From CAJQQY01 sp964564545 (GTDB taxonomy: Bacteria; Bacteroidota; Bacteroidia; Chitinophagales; Saprospiraceae), in assembly GCA_964564545.1 (NCBI GenBank), contig CAZMBP010000084.1, positions 124,001-188,000 on the forward strand: a DNA stretch of 64,000 nt, in the 5' to 3' direction. Below the pieces are notes generated by a model. That model saw only the letters and a program-made list of their open reading frames with translations. It was not told the origin of the DNA and did not search any database. Positions 34,250 through 43,848 of this stretch are shown here, in pieces. Every line of letters begins with the position of its first letter. The stretch's first letter is position 1. The translations under genes and the position numbers were made by a program.

Positions 34250-34787
34250 GATAATATTGGTTTTTTGTAATTAAAAATAGAGCTTAGTAGAAGTAGCTTC
34301 TTATAGATATAACAATCCTATGCAACTAAAAAACATCATTTTTTAGTTGTGATTTTTTATCAGAAATTCAGAAATAAACTAGGTTGGAGAAATTGACGTT
34401 TCATATGGTTCTCTTAGGTTATTTTTCCAACATTCTAAATTTAAGCCTTTTTAAGAATAATAAATAGCACATTTTCTTAACATGTTAGCATAATAGTATC
34501 ATAGGAAAGAAAAATTTAACCAAAAACTAAAAGTTAAGTAAAAGGATTCAATTTGATTATTTGAAAAATTAAGAAATTCTAGATTTGACAATTTTTCAAT
34601 TCCATCAGGTATAATCGTCTACTTCCTGAACTTTTTGTATTTGATTTAAAATGAGGATGAGATCATGTTTTATTCATACCATATATTTTATGATAATAAT
34701 TGTTCAAGGAAAAAAAATATATATTTTTGGGCTTCAATTTTCAAAACAAATAGAATACATTTCGTTGCAAATCAGAAAAAATAAATC
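34250..34787. other. Gene-free gap between divergent genes
   Basis: 538 bases between the beta-helix gene and the WG-repeat gene. It is A/T-rich. I see no tRNA, operator or hairpin that I would name. Confidence 0.5.
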
Positions 34788-36965
34788 ATGAAACTAGCAA
34801 AACTAATCATCATTTTTTTTCTTTATAACATTACTTTTACGGCTCAAGCTCAATCAGTTAAAACAGTTGGAGAACATTTAGAATTAGAAGAAGGATGCCC
34901 TTTGCCAAAACCCGGATTAAGTCCAAAACCAAAGGAAAGAAGAAGTGAAATGGTAGAAGTTGATCCATCTCCTCCTTCCAATCCTGCGACAAAGAAAAAA
35001 GAAGTAGTTATCCCTCCTACAGATGAAGCATCATGGAGAAAATCTTTGCAATCCTACATCAAAAAGAACAATCCGAAAAAGGCCTCCATGACGATTGAAG
35101 GAAATGAATTCTTCCAAGATGAAAATCTTTTATGGGGTTTAAAAAATTCATCAGGGGAAATAATTGTAAAACCATGTTTTGAAGTTGCTCAACTTTCTCC
35201 AGAAAACAAATCTCTTTTTGTAGGTAAAAAAATTGGGGTCAAGGGATTTAATGTTTTTGATAAAAATGGAAAAGCCGTCCTCAAAAAAAACTACCAACAT
35301 ATTCATTATTATATAAGTGAAAAACATATCACTATTCATTCAGGAGGTAAACAAGGTATGGCCACCGTTAATGGAAAAATTTTAGTCAAACCTAAATATG
35401 ATTACCTCAGCGGATTTGGGAATGGTTGGAAAGTCAGTCAAGATAAATTATTTGGCGTGATTAATTATGAAGGGAAAGTCCTAATTCCACCAAAGTATAA
35501 AAAACTAAATATCGCTCAAACTAACGATGAACACATCTATACTTTCGTACCAGAAGCAAATGGAGAACTCACTATTTACAAAAATAAAAAAGTCGCTCAT
35601 CGCTTAGGCATAAAATATTATGAACATGCAGCAGGGAGAATTTATGATGGAAGGTATTTATTTTATAATAATCAATTGATAGATTTAAAGAAGAAGCAAT
35701 ATTTGTTTTGTGGGGAAAAAATAAAAGTAGAAAGACACCAACATGCTTTTAATTTATTTACTTTAAAAAAAGGTAAAGACTATTGGGTGTTTAATGAACG
35801 AGGAGAATTGTTTTCTGAACTTCCTGTATTGGGGAAGCCTCAATACTTGCAATTCAATAATGGACTTGCGATAGCAGCTTTAGACACAGGTGAGAAAAAT
35901 CCATTTGGCTATTCAGTTGGAAAAGTTGGACTATTAAATAAAAAAATGGAATGGGTGTTACAACCTAATTTTCGTTATATGAATTTTATTCCAAATTCAA
36001 ATTTATACATAGCTGCTAAACCTAGTGGAAAAGCGGGAGTAATAGATTCAACTGGAACATTAGTAATCCCATCTGAATACGTCCAAATAATTCCGAAGAG
36101 GAAAAAATTATTTTGTTATCGAAATAGAAAATCAACTATGGTGGAAGTTTTAGATTGGTCCGGCAAAAAGCTATTTGAAGGAGATTTAAAACACAAGATT
36201 GGAAATAGTTTCTCAGGTGGTTATACTGCGCGAAGAAAGTCGAATGATAAAAAAGTTATTTTAGATGATCAGTTCAACGAAATATATGATAAGAAATATT
36301 ATAACCTTAGAACTTTGATAAAAGGTGAGGCGATTTGGTTCGAAGATTTTGGTTCGCCAAATAGACAACATGTGATAGGATTGGATGGAAAACCTTTTCC
36401 TTTAGTCTTAGATGGAAAACCTCGAACAGATTATATACAAATTAAGCATCATTGGAAAACACCATTTTATCAAATCAAATGTGAGGATGGATCTTCTTAC
36501 CTTTATAATTCTAATACTCAAGAGGGAGTTAAGCTTGATGATAAAATTGCAAGCATAGATCCTAGTTTATATAAGAGTTTAGGATTGCTCATTTCAATTC
36601 GAGAAGACAAAAAAAACAAAGGCTTAATTGACGCCTTAGGACAAGAGGTATTGCCTCCAAATTTTAAAAACATTTCAAAGGCTGGGGCTTTCTTTTCTAT
36701 TGTTACAGAACATAGAACTCATATTTTTACTCCTTCTGGTCGTGAGCTATTTAAAGAATATGATGGAGCATCTTTTCTCTATCATAACTTTTTTGCTGTA
36801 AAGAAAAATGGAAAAGTAGGTGTTGCCAATATTAAAGGTGATATTATTATTCCTTTGAATTATGAATACATTACGAAAGATTCAATTTTTAACCTTAGAG
36901 CAAAAACGCTTTCAGGACAGAAGATATTGATGGGTTTAGATGGCGTAAAAATTAAGAATATGTAA
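34788..36965 (+). CDS. Secreted WG-repeat protein
   Basis: 725 residues. Signal peptide to about residue 22 (AQAQS). A Pro-rich N-terminal linker (about 30-75, PKPGLSPKPKERRSE, PPSNPATKK) precedes WG-like repeats: LWGLKNSSGEIIVKP, MATVNGKILVKPKYDYLSGFGNGW, FGVINYEGKVLIPPKYKKL, AGVIDSTGTLVIPSEYV and VGVANIKGDIIIPLNYEYI, each about 50-60 residues with the W/F-G-(L/V)-(I/x)-x-x-x-G-x-x-(I/V)-(I/V)-x-P pattern. It is likely a periplasmic or surface beta-propeller-like scaffold. Function is unknown. Another WG protein lies at 51321. Confidence 0.88.
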   Translation: MKLAKLIIIFFLYNITFTAQAQSVKTVGEHLELEEGCPLPKPGLSPKPKERRSEMVEVDPSPPSNPATKKKEVVIPPTDEASWRKSLQSYIKKNNPKKASMTIEGNEFFQDENLLWGLKNSSGEIIVKPCFEVAQLSPENKSLFVGKKIGVKGFNVFDKNGKAVLKKNYQHIHYYISEKHITIHSGGKQGMATVNGKILVKPKYDYLSGFGNGWKVSQDKLFGVINYEGKVLIPPKYKKLNIAQTNDEHIYTFVPEANGELTIYKNKKVAHRLGIKYYEHAAGRIYDGRYLFYNNQLIDLKKKQYLFCGEKIKVERHQHAFNLFTLKKGKDYWVFNERGELFSELPVLGKPQYLQFNNGLAIAALDTGEKNPFGYSVGKVGLLNKKMEWVLQPNFRYMNFIPNSNLYIAAKPSGKAGVIDSTGTLVIPSEYVQIIPKRKKLFCYRNRKSTMVEVLDWSGKKLFEGDLKHKIGNSFSGGYTARRKSNDKKVILDDQFNEIYDKKYYNLRTLIKGEAIWFEDFGSPNRQHVIGLDGKPFPLVLDGKPRTDYIQIKHHWKTPFYQIKCEDGSSYLYNSNTQEGVKLDDKIASIDPSLYKSLGLLISIREDKKNKGLIDALGQEVLPPNFKNISKAGAFFSIVTEHRTHIFTPSGRELFKEYDGASFLYHNFFAVKKNGKVGVANIKGDIIIPLNYEYITKDSIFNLRAKTLSGQKILMGLDGVKIKNM

Positions 36966-36997
36966 TTAGATAAAAATAATAAAACTAAACATAAGTC

Positions 36998-37030
36998 GTC
37001 CCGAATTTTCAAATTGGAAATTCGGGATGA
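36998..37030 (+). terminator. Terminator of the WG-repeat gene
   Basis: CCCGAATTT (37000-37008) pairs with AAATTCGGG (37018-37026), then ATGATTTTTTTTG. It is the first of three terminators with the same stem. Confidence 0.85.
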
Positions 37031-37384
37031 TTTTTTTTGAGAACTGATTGTTAAACTGTTTTTCCAGCATCCTAATTCTTCATCAAGACTTTTCCCTATT
37101 TCACTCTTAAATAATTCTATACTATCTCATCCTTTTTTTCAAGATTTTCATCGATAAATAATGACAAAAACCATAGCAAACGGTAATTTTTTAATGAATT
37201 TATGATTATTCACTTTTACTTAATGATTTTGTTAAATAAAAGTTATTTGAAATACGAGTTTAAACCTTTACCCATTTTAAAACGTCTTAAGGATAAACAA
37301 CAATTAAAAAAAATAAGACCAATAGGTAAGAAATAAGTAGAAGGAACGATATACTAACAAATTCACCTTTTAAAAACTACAGCC
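37031..37384. other. Gene-free gap before a small gene
   Basis: 354 bases between the terminator and the ATG of the 63-residue gene. No gene or clear motif seen. The last 60 bases are the probable promoter of the small gene. Confidence 0.5.
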
Positions 37385-37576
37385 ATGAAAAAGACATTTC
37401 AAAAAAGATTAGACGCAATTGACTGGATTGCTAATTATGCAAGAAATGAAGGTCAATTTGAAGTATTGCGAGAGCAATTAAATTTTAACTACATCTACAA
37501 CCATAAGTTCTTTTTAGTAGTCAATGAAGATACTAATTCGTCTGAGGTTATCATTATGAAAAAACCTAGGCGGTAA
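37385..37576 (+). CDS. Small hypothetical protein (63 residues)
   Basis: MKKTFQKRLDAIDWIANYA at the start and VNEDTNSSEVIIMKKPRR at the end. Rich in Lys, Arg and aromatics, with predicted helix (4-30) and a strand (45-55); no TM segment. I do not recognise it. It has a Shine-Dalgarno-poor start, its own terminator, and a decayed copy of its 3' end downstream. Isolated, with no operon partner. Confidence 0.6.
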   Translation: MKKTFQKRLDAIDWIANYARNEGQFEVLREQLNFNYIYNHKFFLVVNEDTNSSEVIIMKKPRR

Positions 37577-37599
37577 AATATATAAACAGGTCTAATAGG

Positions 37600-37633
37600 C
37601 ATCCCGAATTTTCTTCTTCGAAAATTTGGGATG
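37600..37633 (+). terminator. Terminator of the small gene
   Basis: CATCCCGAATTTT (37600-37612) pairs with AAAATTTGGGATG (37621-37633, one G-U), then TTTTTTT. Confidence 0.85.
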
Positions 37634-37792
37634 TTTTTTTTGTACCTATAAGTTCTCATCTTTCAGATAAATATCAATATAAAAGGGTGACAAATGTTAA
37701 TATCAACAACTGTGGTTTTCATTAATTTTAATCAACAAAGAAAACCAAAATACAATTTAGGGTAGACATGTTTATTAATTAACCATCATTCA

Positions 37793-37872
37793 TTATAAAA
37801 AAACCTAGACTATAAAATACGTAAACAGGTTTATTTGGCATCCCGAATTTTCTTTTTTGAAAATTTGGGATG
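37793..37872 (+). pseudogene. Decayed duplicate of the 3' end of the small gene and its terminator
   Basis: ATTATAAAAAAACCTAGAC then TATAAAATACGTAAACAGGT, about 30 bases of intergenic, and a second CATCCCGAATTTT hairpin copy the end of the 37385 gene and its terminator (about 80-90% alike by eye over roughly 80 bases). In the same frame the copy has stops before and after, and the body of the gene is not recognisable between 37640 and 37790. It is likely a remnant of a tandem duplication. Confidence 0.55.
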
Positions 37873-37921
37873 TTTTTTTCAAAATAAAAAACATGTAAAT
37901 GTATTGTTACAAATCTAGTTA

Positions 37922-39310
37922 TCACTCTTTGATAGCTTTAAACCTTCTAATAATTTCGTCCTTCACCTCAACCTCCAAAAAGTACAATCCCTGATTTCCT
38001 ACTAGATTAGAATTAATCAAACTCGTATTCTTAAAAACTTGTTCACTCAATTTTTTTCCAGAAACATCGTAAATTCTAATGATCGCTTCCTTCTGATTCT
38101 TTTTCAAATCAATGGAGAATTCTCCTTGAGTTGGATTTGGGAAAAATGAAATAGCTTCTGATTTTTTCAAATCATTTAAGCCAACAATTTCAATCATAAA
38201 ACAATCCGAGGTATCTACGCAATTACCTTGCGTAATTTCGACAGCATAATTACCACTTTCCGATGCGGTAAAAGTTGATAGATTTTCATTAGGAATAACT
38301 GCAAAGTTATCATCGCAATCTAACCATTGATAATTGTCAGCATCAACAGCACTTGCAGTCAAAATTGGTTCGTCTGGGTCAACTGTAACATCAGTTAATA
38401 CTTGGGTAATAGTTAGATCAAGATTCTGAACAGTATCACAACCATTAACACCTGTAATAGTATTTGTAAACATTCCAGATTCAGAGTAAGTCGTTCCGTT
38501 CCAAACATAAGAATTACATGCACTTATATTTTCGTTAGTCGTAATAGTTCCAGGGTTAATAGCTTCAGCACCAGTCACCCAATTAGAAGTTGTACCATCT
38601 AAACTAAAATTGGTTAAGGTTCCATCATTCCCATCCCCAGACTCATCTAATGCTGCGGTATTACTCGAATTCATACCGTCAGCGACTCCATCATTTAACC
38701 TATAATAGGCTTTTAAATTTGTGGGAACTTGGCAAAATTCAGCTGCTGCATTATCAGCAATCTCTGTCTGAGTTCTTGCAACATTCCAAATTCTTACTTC
38801 ATCAATTCTTCCATTAAATGGTATTGAACCACCAGCCACTCTTTCACCGATTCTCAAGTTTGCCTCCCCACTTGGAGTGTCAACAGTTGTTAAATTTCCC
38901 GTTGCTACCTCGCTACCATTAAAATATAAATAACCAGTACCATTATCTAAAACAAAAGCAACATGTGTCCATTGGTTAACTTGAATCAGATTAGGTGCTG
39001 AAGAAATATTAGCATTGGTTCCTCCTGAAATAAAACCTATTCCTCTATCCCCTCGAATTACAAAAGTATTTCTTGATCCAGCAGCATTCACCCCATAATC
39101 TAAAATAGCTAAATTAGAAGCAGGTGCACTTTCATTAACAAAGATCCAAGCTTCAAATGTTCTATTTGCCGCACCTAATACGCCATTATATGTTGTTGTT
39201 ACTACATCGTCTACTCCATCAAAATCCAAAGCTATATTTTGTGCATTAATACTTTTGAATCCAATTAAAATAATAATGAATAATAAAGATTTGTAAATTA
39301 CTTGTTTCAT
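37922..39310 (-). CDS. Secreted LamG-domain protein with T9SS sorting domain
   Basis: 462 residues. Signal peptide to about residue 23. The LamG/concanavalin-like domain (about 24-200) opens NIALDFDGVDDVVTT and ends GRIDEVRIWNVARTQTEI, the classic pattern in Bacteroidota T9SS proteins. Then comes a Cys-bearing linker (NENISACNSYVWNGTTYSES, NGCDTVQNLDLTI) and an Ig-like segment (YQWLDCDDNFAVIP, NCVDTSDCFMIEI). The T9SS domain (about 385-462) starts ISFFPNPTQGEFSIDL. Probably a carbohydrate-binding or matrix protein. Confidence 0.92.
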   Translation of the reverse strand: MKQVIYKSLLFIIILIGFKSINAQNIALDFDGVDDVVTTTYNGVLGAANRTFEAWIFVNESAPASNLAILDYGVNAAGSRNTFVIRGDRGIGFISGGTNANISSAPNLIQVNQWTHVAFVLDNGTGYLYFNGSEVATGNLTTVDTPSGEANLRIGERVAGGSIPFNGRIDEVRIWNVARTQTEIADNAAAEFCQVPTNLKAYYRLNDGVADGMNSSNTAALDESGDGNDGTLTNFSLDGTTSNWVTGAEAINPGTITTNENISACNSYVWNGTTYSESGMFTNTITGVNGCDTVQNLDLTITQVLTDVTVDPDEPILTASAVDADNYQWLDCDDNFAVIPNENLSTFTASESGNYAVEITQGNCVDTSDCFMIEIVGLNDLKKSEAISFFPNPTQGEFSIDLKKNQKEAIIRIYDVSGKKLSEQVFKNTSLINSNLVGNQGLYFLEVEVKDEIIRRFKAIKE

Positions 39311-39412
39311 AATTGTAGATTTTTTTAAGACTAAATATAAGAAATTAAGTTCGTGTTCTAGTCAGCAAATCTTGTCATCTTTATTGCTAGCCATACAATT
39401 GCTAGGGAGTAT

Positions 39413-40360
39413 TTAGTTTGGAGTTTCTTTTTCGCAAACCCATATGTTTCTAGTAAATTTTGATTTCCCTGTTTTTGTAACAGCGCAGAAATCAGAAATT
39501 TCCAATCCCGATTTCTTAATTAAAGTTTCAATATCTGAAATAGATACTATCATTACTCGGTTGGATAATTTTGCTGCTGACGCTATAATATTTAAAATAA
39601 TTTCGTCATTTGAGTAGGCGTATAAATTGTATGGAAGATCAATAATAATTGCATCATACATTTTGTCAAGGTCTTTAATATCTGAACGATATACATTGGC
39701 GGTATAGTTAAAGTGGGCAAGATTTTGTCTGGTGTGTTTACAAGCTTTCCAATTAATATCGCATCCCTCAATGTTGAATCCAGAAATACATGCTTCTAAC
39801 ATTATAGTACCAACACCACAACAAGCGTCTAATAATTGCTTAGTTTTATTTCCTTTTGATGCCATACTGACAAGAGTTTTGCCAATATCCATATTTATTG
39901 AACTGCTAAAGGAACAAGGCTTTTTCTTGTGTTTGTTCCAGTCGGGATTGTGTTTTATTAAAATCCCGAAATACCAAATATTTTTATAATAGCAAATTGA
40001 ATAAATTATCGACGGGCTATAATAATCAGGATCGCCTTCTATTCTATATCCGACATCTCTTAACTTATTAAGCCTTTCAGTATATCCGATAGTGTCACCA
40101 TCCAAGATTAGGTATTCAGCTTTGAAACCATCAATATGAATATTTTCTTTTTGGATGTTTTCCAACAAGTTGGAATAATCTTCTGAGGATGAAATAATTT
40201 CAAACCTATTTTTAATAAAAGGGCTAATCGAAGGATCAATTTTGACATTCGAAAACAGCAAGTTATTATTTTCTTCTTTGGCAAAGAGCTGCCTTGATTC
40301 CAACTTACATAAGTTGCGATTATGTACGTCGTATTTAAATGAATAGATGTAGTTGGACAT
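39413..40360 (-). CDS. Trm11/UPF0020-like nucleic-acid methyltransferase
   Basis: 315 residues. The C-terminal half (about 150-290) is a Rossmann methyltransferase: LLDACCGVGTIMLEAC (motif I, SAM binding, D-x-C-C-G-x-G), GCDINWKACKHTRQNL (motif II), and IIIDLPYNLYAYS (motif IV, DLPYN, similar to DPPY), as in RNA guanine-N2 methylases (UPF0020/Trm11). The N-terminal half lacks a clear THUMP domain. It probably methylates RNA, but the target is not readable. Isolated on the minus strand, with no recognised partner. Confidence 0.82.
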   Translation of the reverse strand: MSNYIYSFKYDVHNRNLCKLESRQLFAKEENNNLLFSNVKIDPSISPFIKNRFEIISSSEDYSNLLENIQKENIHIDGFKAEYLILDGDTIGYTERLNKLRDVGYRIEGDPDYYSPSIIYSICYYKNIWYFGILIKHNPDWNKHKKKPCSFSSSINMDIGKTLVSMASKGNKTKQLLDACCGVGTIMLEACISGFNIEGCDINWKACKHTRQNLAHFNYTANVYRSDIKDLDKMYDAIIIDLPYNLYAYSNDEIILNIIASAAKLSNRVMIVSISDIETLIKKSGLEISDFCAVTKTGKSKFTRNIWVCEKETPN

Positions 40361-40567
40361 TCTTGGTGTTAAGTAGTTTAGTAAACAGGTATTTCAAGAC
40401 ATCATTTTTTGATGAAGTTAGTTTTTTATTTTTGCTGTAGATAATATCCTTCGACTTTTAATCAATAATGTTATTTTTAACTTAAGTCCTAATTACATAA
40501 TTCTGCAATTAATTTCAAAATAGTCTCTTAGTTTACCTAAATAAATAACAATACATTTACAAATACG

Positions 40568-40599
40568 AAAAGCTGCTAAATTTCACCTTAGCAGCTTTT
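40568..40599 (-). terminator. Terminator of the DUF1611 operon
   Basis: AAAAGCTGCTAA (40568-40579) pairs with TTAGCAGCTTTT (40588-40599); the minus strand continues CGTATTTGTAAAT. It has a near twin at 53341. Confidence 0.8.
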
Positions 40600-40652
40600 T
40601 ATATGGCTTGTGGGCTGAAGTATTAAATCGACTTCAAATTTCGTAATTAATT

Positions 40653-41690
40653 TTACTCTTGAGATTCGAGTTTAATTATTTCAGCTAATTTCTGAAATAA
40701 TAAAGAACGGACCTCAGGTAAAGTTTCAGGATCAATAATATTGATAGCTTTAACTTTGCACAATTTTTCGATCAGCTCAGTTCCAGCTAAAGTATTAGTT
40801 GCAATACCCGTAACTAAGTCAGGAAGAAAATCAAAACTTTTCATAACACCATATACTGCATAAGGATCCGAAGCGCACAACACAGAAAAATAAACTTGGT
40901 CTTTTATAATTTGAATGGCAGTATCGCCATTATAAGGTTCTAATGGTGAAGCTCCTATTTCAACAACTGCAACATCAGCATGCGCGGAAGCAATAAGACT
41001 TAACAAATTTGGCAAAGCTTCTTCATATTCTTTCTTGGGACAAATGGATGAAGGCAATCCAACATCTACAAAATCAAAAACTTTTTCAGCCCCAGCATCT
41101 TTGATTGATAGTATATCTCTATACCTACCTGCACCAGTCAATTTTGCACCAACGACTTTAAGACCTTTTCTTTTTAATTCTCTAGCAAGTATCCTCGCAG
41201 CAGTTGTTTTTCCTGCAGACATAGAAGTCCCCACAAGTAGCACAATCGGAATATCTAATTTTTCAAAACTTTCTTTGACTGCATATCTTTTCATATTGGC
41301 TTTCATTCCTTCATAATAGACATGTCCTCGATATTGAAGTCTTATTAATTCTGGAACAAAAGAAGACTTAGAGGTTAGCCACCCAAATAAACCTGCTCCT
41401 GTAAGTGCGTGCATGATTCCATCCTGTTTAATTTTTGTCCAAGTTCCAGTTGCTTCCAAAGTAGCATGCCTTACTCCAAGTGCTCCAATGAGGATATCTC
41501 CATTCATGACATTGATCATTCTTCCTGAAGTTAATTCCATTTTTAGCGTACCACTTCCAGGGTAGATTACTTCGGCTGCAATATAATCACCGTTAGCCCA
41601 TTCGGTATTTGAAAGTGGTTTGATGGTTATATCACGATTTACAAATGGGGTGATTCTGGTTAGAGAGGTGTAAATATATTTTTCCATCAT
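40653..41690 (-). CDS. DUF1611 P-loop protein, possible D-glutamate N-acetyltransferase (DgcN-like)
   Basis: 345 residues. An N-terminal alpha/beta part (about 1-140) is followed by a P-loop GTSMSAGKTT (154-163), then VVGAKLTGAGRYRDI, DVGLPSS and VVEIGASPLEPYNG, the DUF1611 pattern. In some marine bacteria DUF1611 proteins (DgcN) N-acetylate D-glutamate, with DgcA epimerising the product; no DgcA-type enolase is seen here. It is last in a flavin reductase-M20-DUF1611 operon (gap 14 bases). The M20 enzyme could deacylate the product. Biochemical role is inferred. Confidence 0.8.
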   Translation of the reverse strand: MMEKYIYTSLTRITPFVNRDITIKPLSNTEWANGDYIAAEVIYPGSGTLKMELTSGRMINVMNGDILIGALGVRHATLEATGTWTKIKQDGIMHALTGAGLFGWLTSKSSFVPELIRLQYRGHVYYEGMKANMKRYAVKESFEKLDIPIVLLVGTSMSAGKTTAARILARELKRKGLKVVGAKLTGAGRYRDILSIKDAGAEKVFDFVDVGLPSSICPKKEYEEALPNLLSLIASAHADVAVVEIGASPLEPYNGDTAIQIIKDQVYFSVLCASDPYAVYGVMKSFDFLPDLVTGIATNTLAGTELIEKLCKVKAINIIDPETLPEVRSLLFQKLAEIIKLESQE

Positions 41691-41704
41691 TAAATAATTT
41701 TAAC

Positions 41705-42877
41705 TTAACTAATATTATCAAGTGGTGGAGCCAACAGTAAAAGCGATAACAATGCTGTTCGATCAACCATTTTATCTAAAAAAACAAATTCATGAGAAGC
41801 ATGCGCACCATCACCAACCGTACCTAGTCCATCCAAAGTGGCAGTATATAAACTTGTGGTATTTCCATCTGATCCTCCACCTGCTATCGCTTGATCCAAA
41901 TCGAGACCAATTGTCTTTCCCTTTCTTTTGGCTAATTTCCATAAATGCTGATTACGAGAAGTCCGTTCCATTGGGGCTCGTCCAAATCCTCCCTCAATAC
42001 TAATCTCAACTCCTTCAAGTTTTGGTTGCAAACTCCTTATCCGAGTCGTAATTTCTTCAGCATTTTTTTGAGTAAGTACTCTTACATCAATCACAGCTTT
42101 ACTTATAGGTGCGACAACATTAGCTGCCATACCACCTTCGATCATTCCTACATTTACACTTATTCCTTTTTCAGGATCATTCATCCTAAATAACTCCTGT
42201 ACTTGATGCGATAATTCTACAATTGCATTTACTCCTTGCTCAGGATTCAATCCAGCATGTGCAGCTTTTCCTTTTACTGATATTGTGAATCGAGCAAGTC
42301 CTTTCCTACCTGTTTTTAACTTTCCTGACAATCCTAAAGGAGGTTCTAAGATAAAGGCTCGATCTGCTATTTTTGCTAACCTAGTGATTATATTAGTTGA
42401 TTCTCGACTACCTATTTCTTCATCTGCATTAATCAAAATCACAGGATCCACACTCAAATAGAAATCTAATTTTTTGATAATTTGCAACGCAAAAATAATC
42501 TGAGTAAGTCCAGCTTTCATATCATAAACTCCCGGTCCTCGTAAAATAGAATCTTCATAAACGATAGGCATTTCTTTGATTGTTCCAATTGGCCAAACTG
42601 TATCACAATGTCCGACCAACAATTGTAATGGCCGATTTTTTTTTCGAAATTCAGGACGAGCCATCAAGTAACCACCTGTTTGAATTCCAGGCATTCTAAA
42701 TGTCTTATATCCAATTCTATTTAATTCTTTTTGGAAAAAGTTAAAAATTTGAGTTTGACTAGCAGAGTTTGTCGAAGGAGTTTCCATCTTTGCCAATTCC
42801 TTTAAAAAATCTGACATTGATTCCTTTTGACCTTCCAAATAGTCTTTAATAATATGTCCTTTTGATTCCGTCATCAT
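41705..42877 (-). CDS. M20-family metallopeptidase/deacylase
   Basis: 390 residues with two metal-binding domains split by a dimerisation domain (about 185-300). Metal ligands and catalytic acids are LLVGHCDTVWPIGT (His, Asp), GPGVYDMKAGL (Asp bridging), and INADEEIGS (Glu-Glu). The C-terminal metal His is in GDGAHASHEFV. It is of the carboxypeptidase G2/ArgE type, which remove acyl groups or the C-terminal amino acid. It begins two bases after the flavin reductase stop. Substrate is likely an N-acylated amino acid, perhaps N-acetyl-glutamate, by context only. Confidence 0.92.
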   Translation of the reverse strand: MMTESKGHIIKDYLEGQKESMSDFLKELAKMETPSTNSASQTQIFNFFQKELNRIGYKTFRMPGIQTGGYLMARPEFRKKNRPLQLLVGHCDTVWPIGTIKEMPIVYEDSILRGPGVYDMKAGLTQIIFALQIIKKLDFYLSVDPVILINADEEIGSRESTNIITRLAKIADRAFILEPPLGLSGKLKTGRKGLARFTISVKGKAAHAGLNPEQGVNAIVELSHQVQELFRMNDPEKGISVNVGMIEGGMAANVVAPISKAVIDVRVLTQKNAEEITTRIRSLQPKLEGVEISIEGGFGRAPMERTSRNQHLWKLAKRKGKTIGLDLDQAIAGGGSDGNTTSLYTATLDGLGTVGDGAHASHEFVFLDKMVDRTALLSLLLLAPPLDNIS

Positions 42878-42879
42878 CT

Positions 42880-43494
42880 TTATTTCTTAAAGTTTTTTGG
42901 ATAGGGAAAACCATAAGTATTTTTAACTTCTGCAAAACGTCCATGTGCTAAAAAAGCTAACATAGGCGAATCATAGATCATTTTTTGTTCGTCTTTTTCA
43001 GCATCTCTTAAGAAATCTTCATCAAGATATGCTGCAACCACTTTTCCTGCTATGAGGCTGTATGTTCCAAAATCATCTACGATTTTTTGAAGTTCACATT
43101 CCAAATACAAATAAGAGTTCTCTACAAAAAGTGCATCTACTTTTTTTGCAGAAAAAGTAGGAATCTGTTCAATGATATTTTTTTCCCAACCTTCTTCTTC
43201 ACATCTAGGCAATGAAGCTAAACTTGTCAAAACTATTTGATCAGGTTTGGGAAAACTTACCGTAAAAGATTTGTAAAATTTCACATTGTGATAAGTACTG
43301 TGTTTTGGTGTGCAGACAAAACCAAAATAATTTTGAAGTCCCAGAGGAGTGACCATATGCTTTGGAGCTAGGTTATAATGATCATCTTCCTTTGTTCCTA
43401 TCACTACCAAGGGAGCTATGGTGTAGAAATAATCCCAAATTGGTTGGTTGGTATCTAATTCTACTATTCCATCCTTGTTGGATAAATATGCCAT
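42880..43494 (-). CDS. Flavin reductase-like FMN-binding protein
   Basis: 204 residues of the FMN-binding split-barrel/flavin reductase family: PLVVIGTKEDDHYNLAPKHMVTPLG opens the domain (normal IGT-x-(D/x)-x2-(N)-(L/I)A(P)) and KFYKSFTVSFPKPDQIVLTSLASLP follows. It supplies reduced FMN or acts on a flavin-linked step in the cytoplasm. It is first in a three-gene operon, so it may be a regulated leader. A weak Crp/Fnr-like palindrome (ATGAC-AGAT-GTCAT) is at 43571-43584, but spacing to the nearest -7-like element does not match the rest of the regulon. Confidence 0.85.
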   Translation of the reverse strand: MAYLSNKDGIVELDTNQPIWDYFYTIAPLVVIGTKEDDHYNLAPKHMVTPLGLQNYFGFVCTPKHSTYHNVKFYKSFTVSFPKPDQIVLTSLASLPRCEEEGWEKNIIEQIPTFSAKKVDALFVENSYLYLECELQKIVDDFGTYSLIAGKVVAAYLDEDFLRDAEKDEQKMIYDSPMLAFLAHGRFAEVKNTYGFPYPKNFKK

Positions 43495-43820
43495 CCGTAT
43501 TTTATTATTTGATGTATAGTAAAATCGCTAAATTTCAAATAATAATTTATGATAAAGATCAATTGTCTAAATGACAGATGTCATTTTTATTTTTTTAATT
43601 TGTTGATAATTTAATCTACTTGGCACTCTAAAATGAAAAGTGAAAAATCAGTAATTTAAATCAAAACAGTCTCTAATAAATAAGACTAAATGACTCCCCA
43701 AAAACCCTTGGAATTACCTATCAATTAATATTTCAAAACCCCTCTCTTTATTTATCAATTCCACCCAATCAAAAGAAAAACAAGAAAAATTTAATAAACC
43801 TAAAACAATTTCAAACCTTC
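43495..43820. other. Divergent promoter gap
   Basis: 326 bases between the flavin reductase and the MarR operator. It has a palindrome ATGAC-AGAT-GTCAT at 43571-43584 and otherwise A/T-rich sequence with no gene. Confidence 0.45.
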
Positions 43821-43842
43821 ATTTGTTTGTACATACAAATAA
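43821..43842 (+). promoter_or_regulatory. Palindrome upstream of marR, likely autoregulatory operator
   Basis: ATTTGTTTGTACATACAAAT is an imperfect palindrome centred on GTAC, ending 6 bases before the marR start. The core GTACATA recurs in the palindrome between marR and the SDR gene. Confidence 0.5.
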
Positions 43843-43848
43843 CTTAAT

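Noticed and set aside
37684..37700. GTGAC-AAAT-GTTAA as an operator
   Set aside because: One good half only and no gene start within 200 bases in a fitting direction.
43571..43584. ATGAC-AGAT-GTCAT as a further member of the Crp/Fnr-like regulon
   Set aside because: Perfect palindrome, but the outer bases are A and T and the nearest -7-like element is about 41.5 bp away, not 35.5-37.5.
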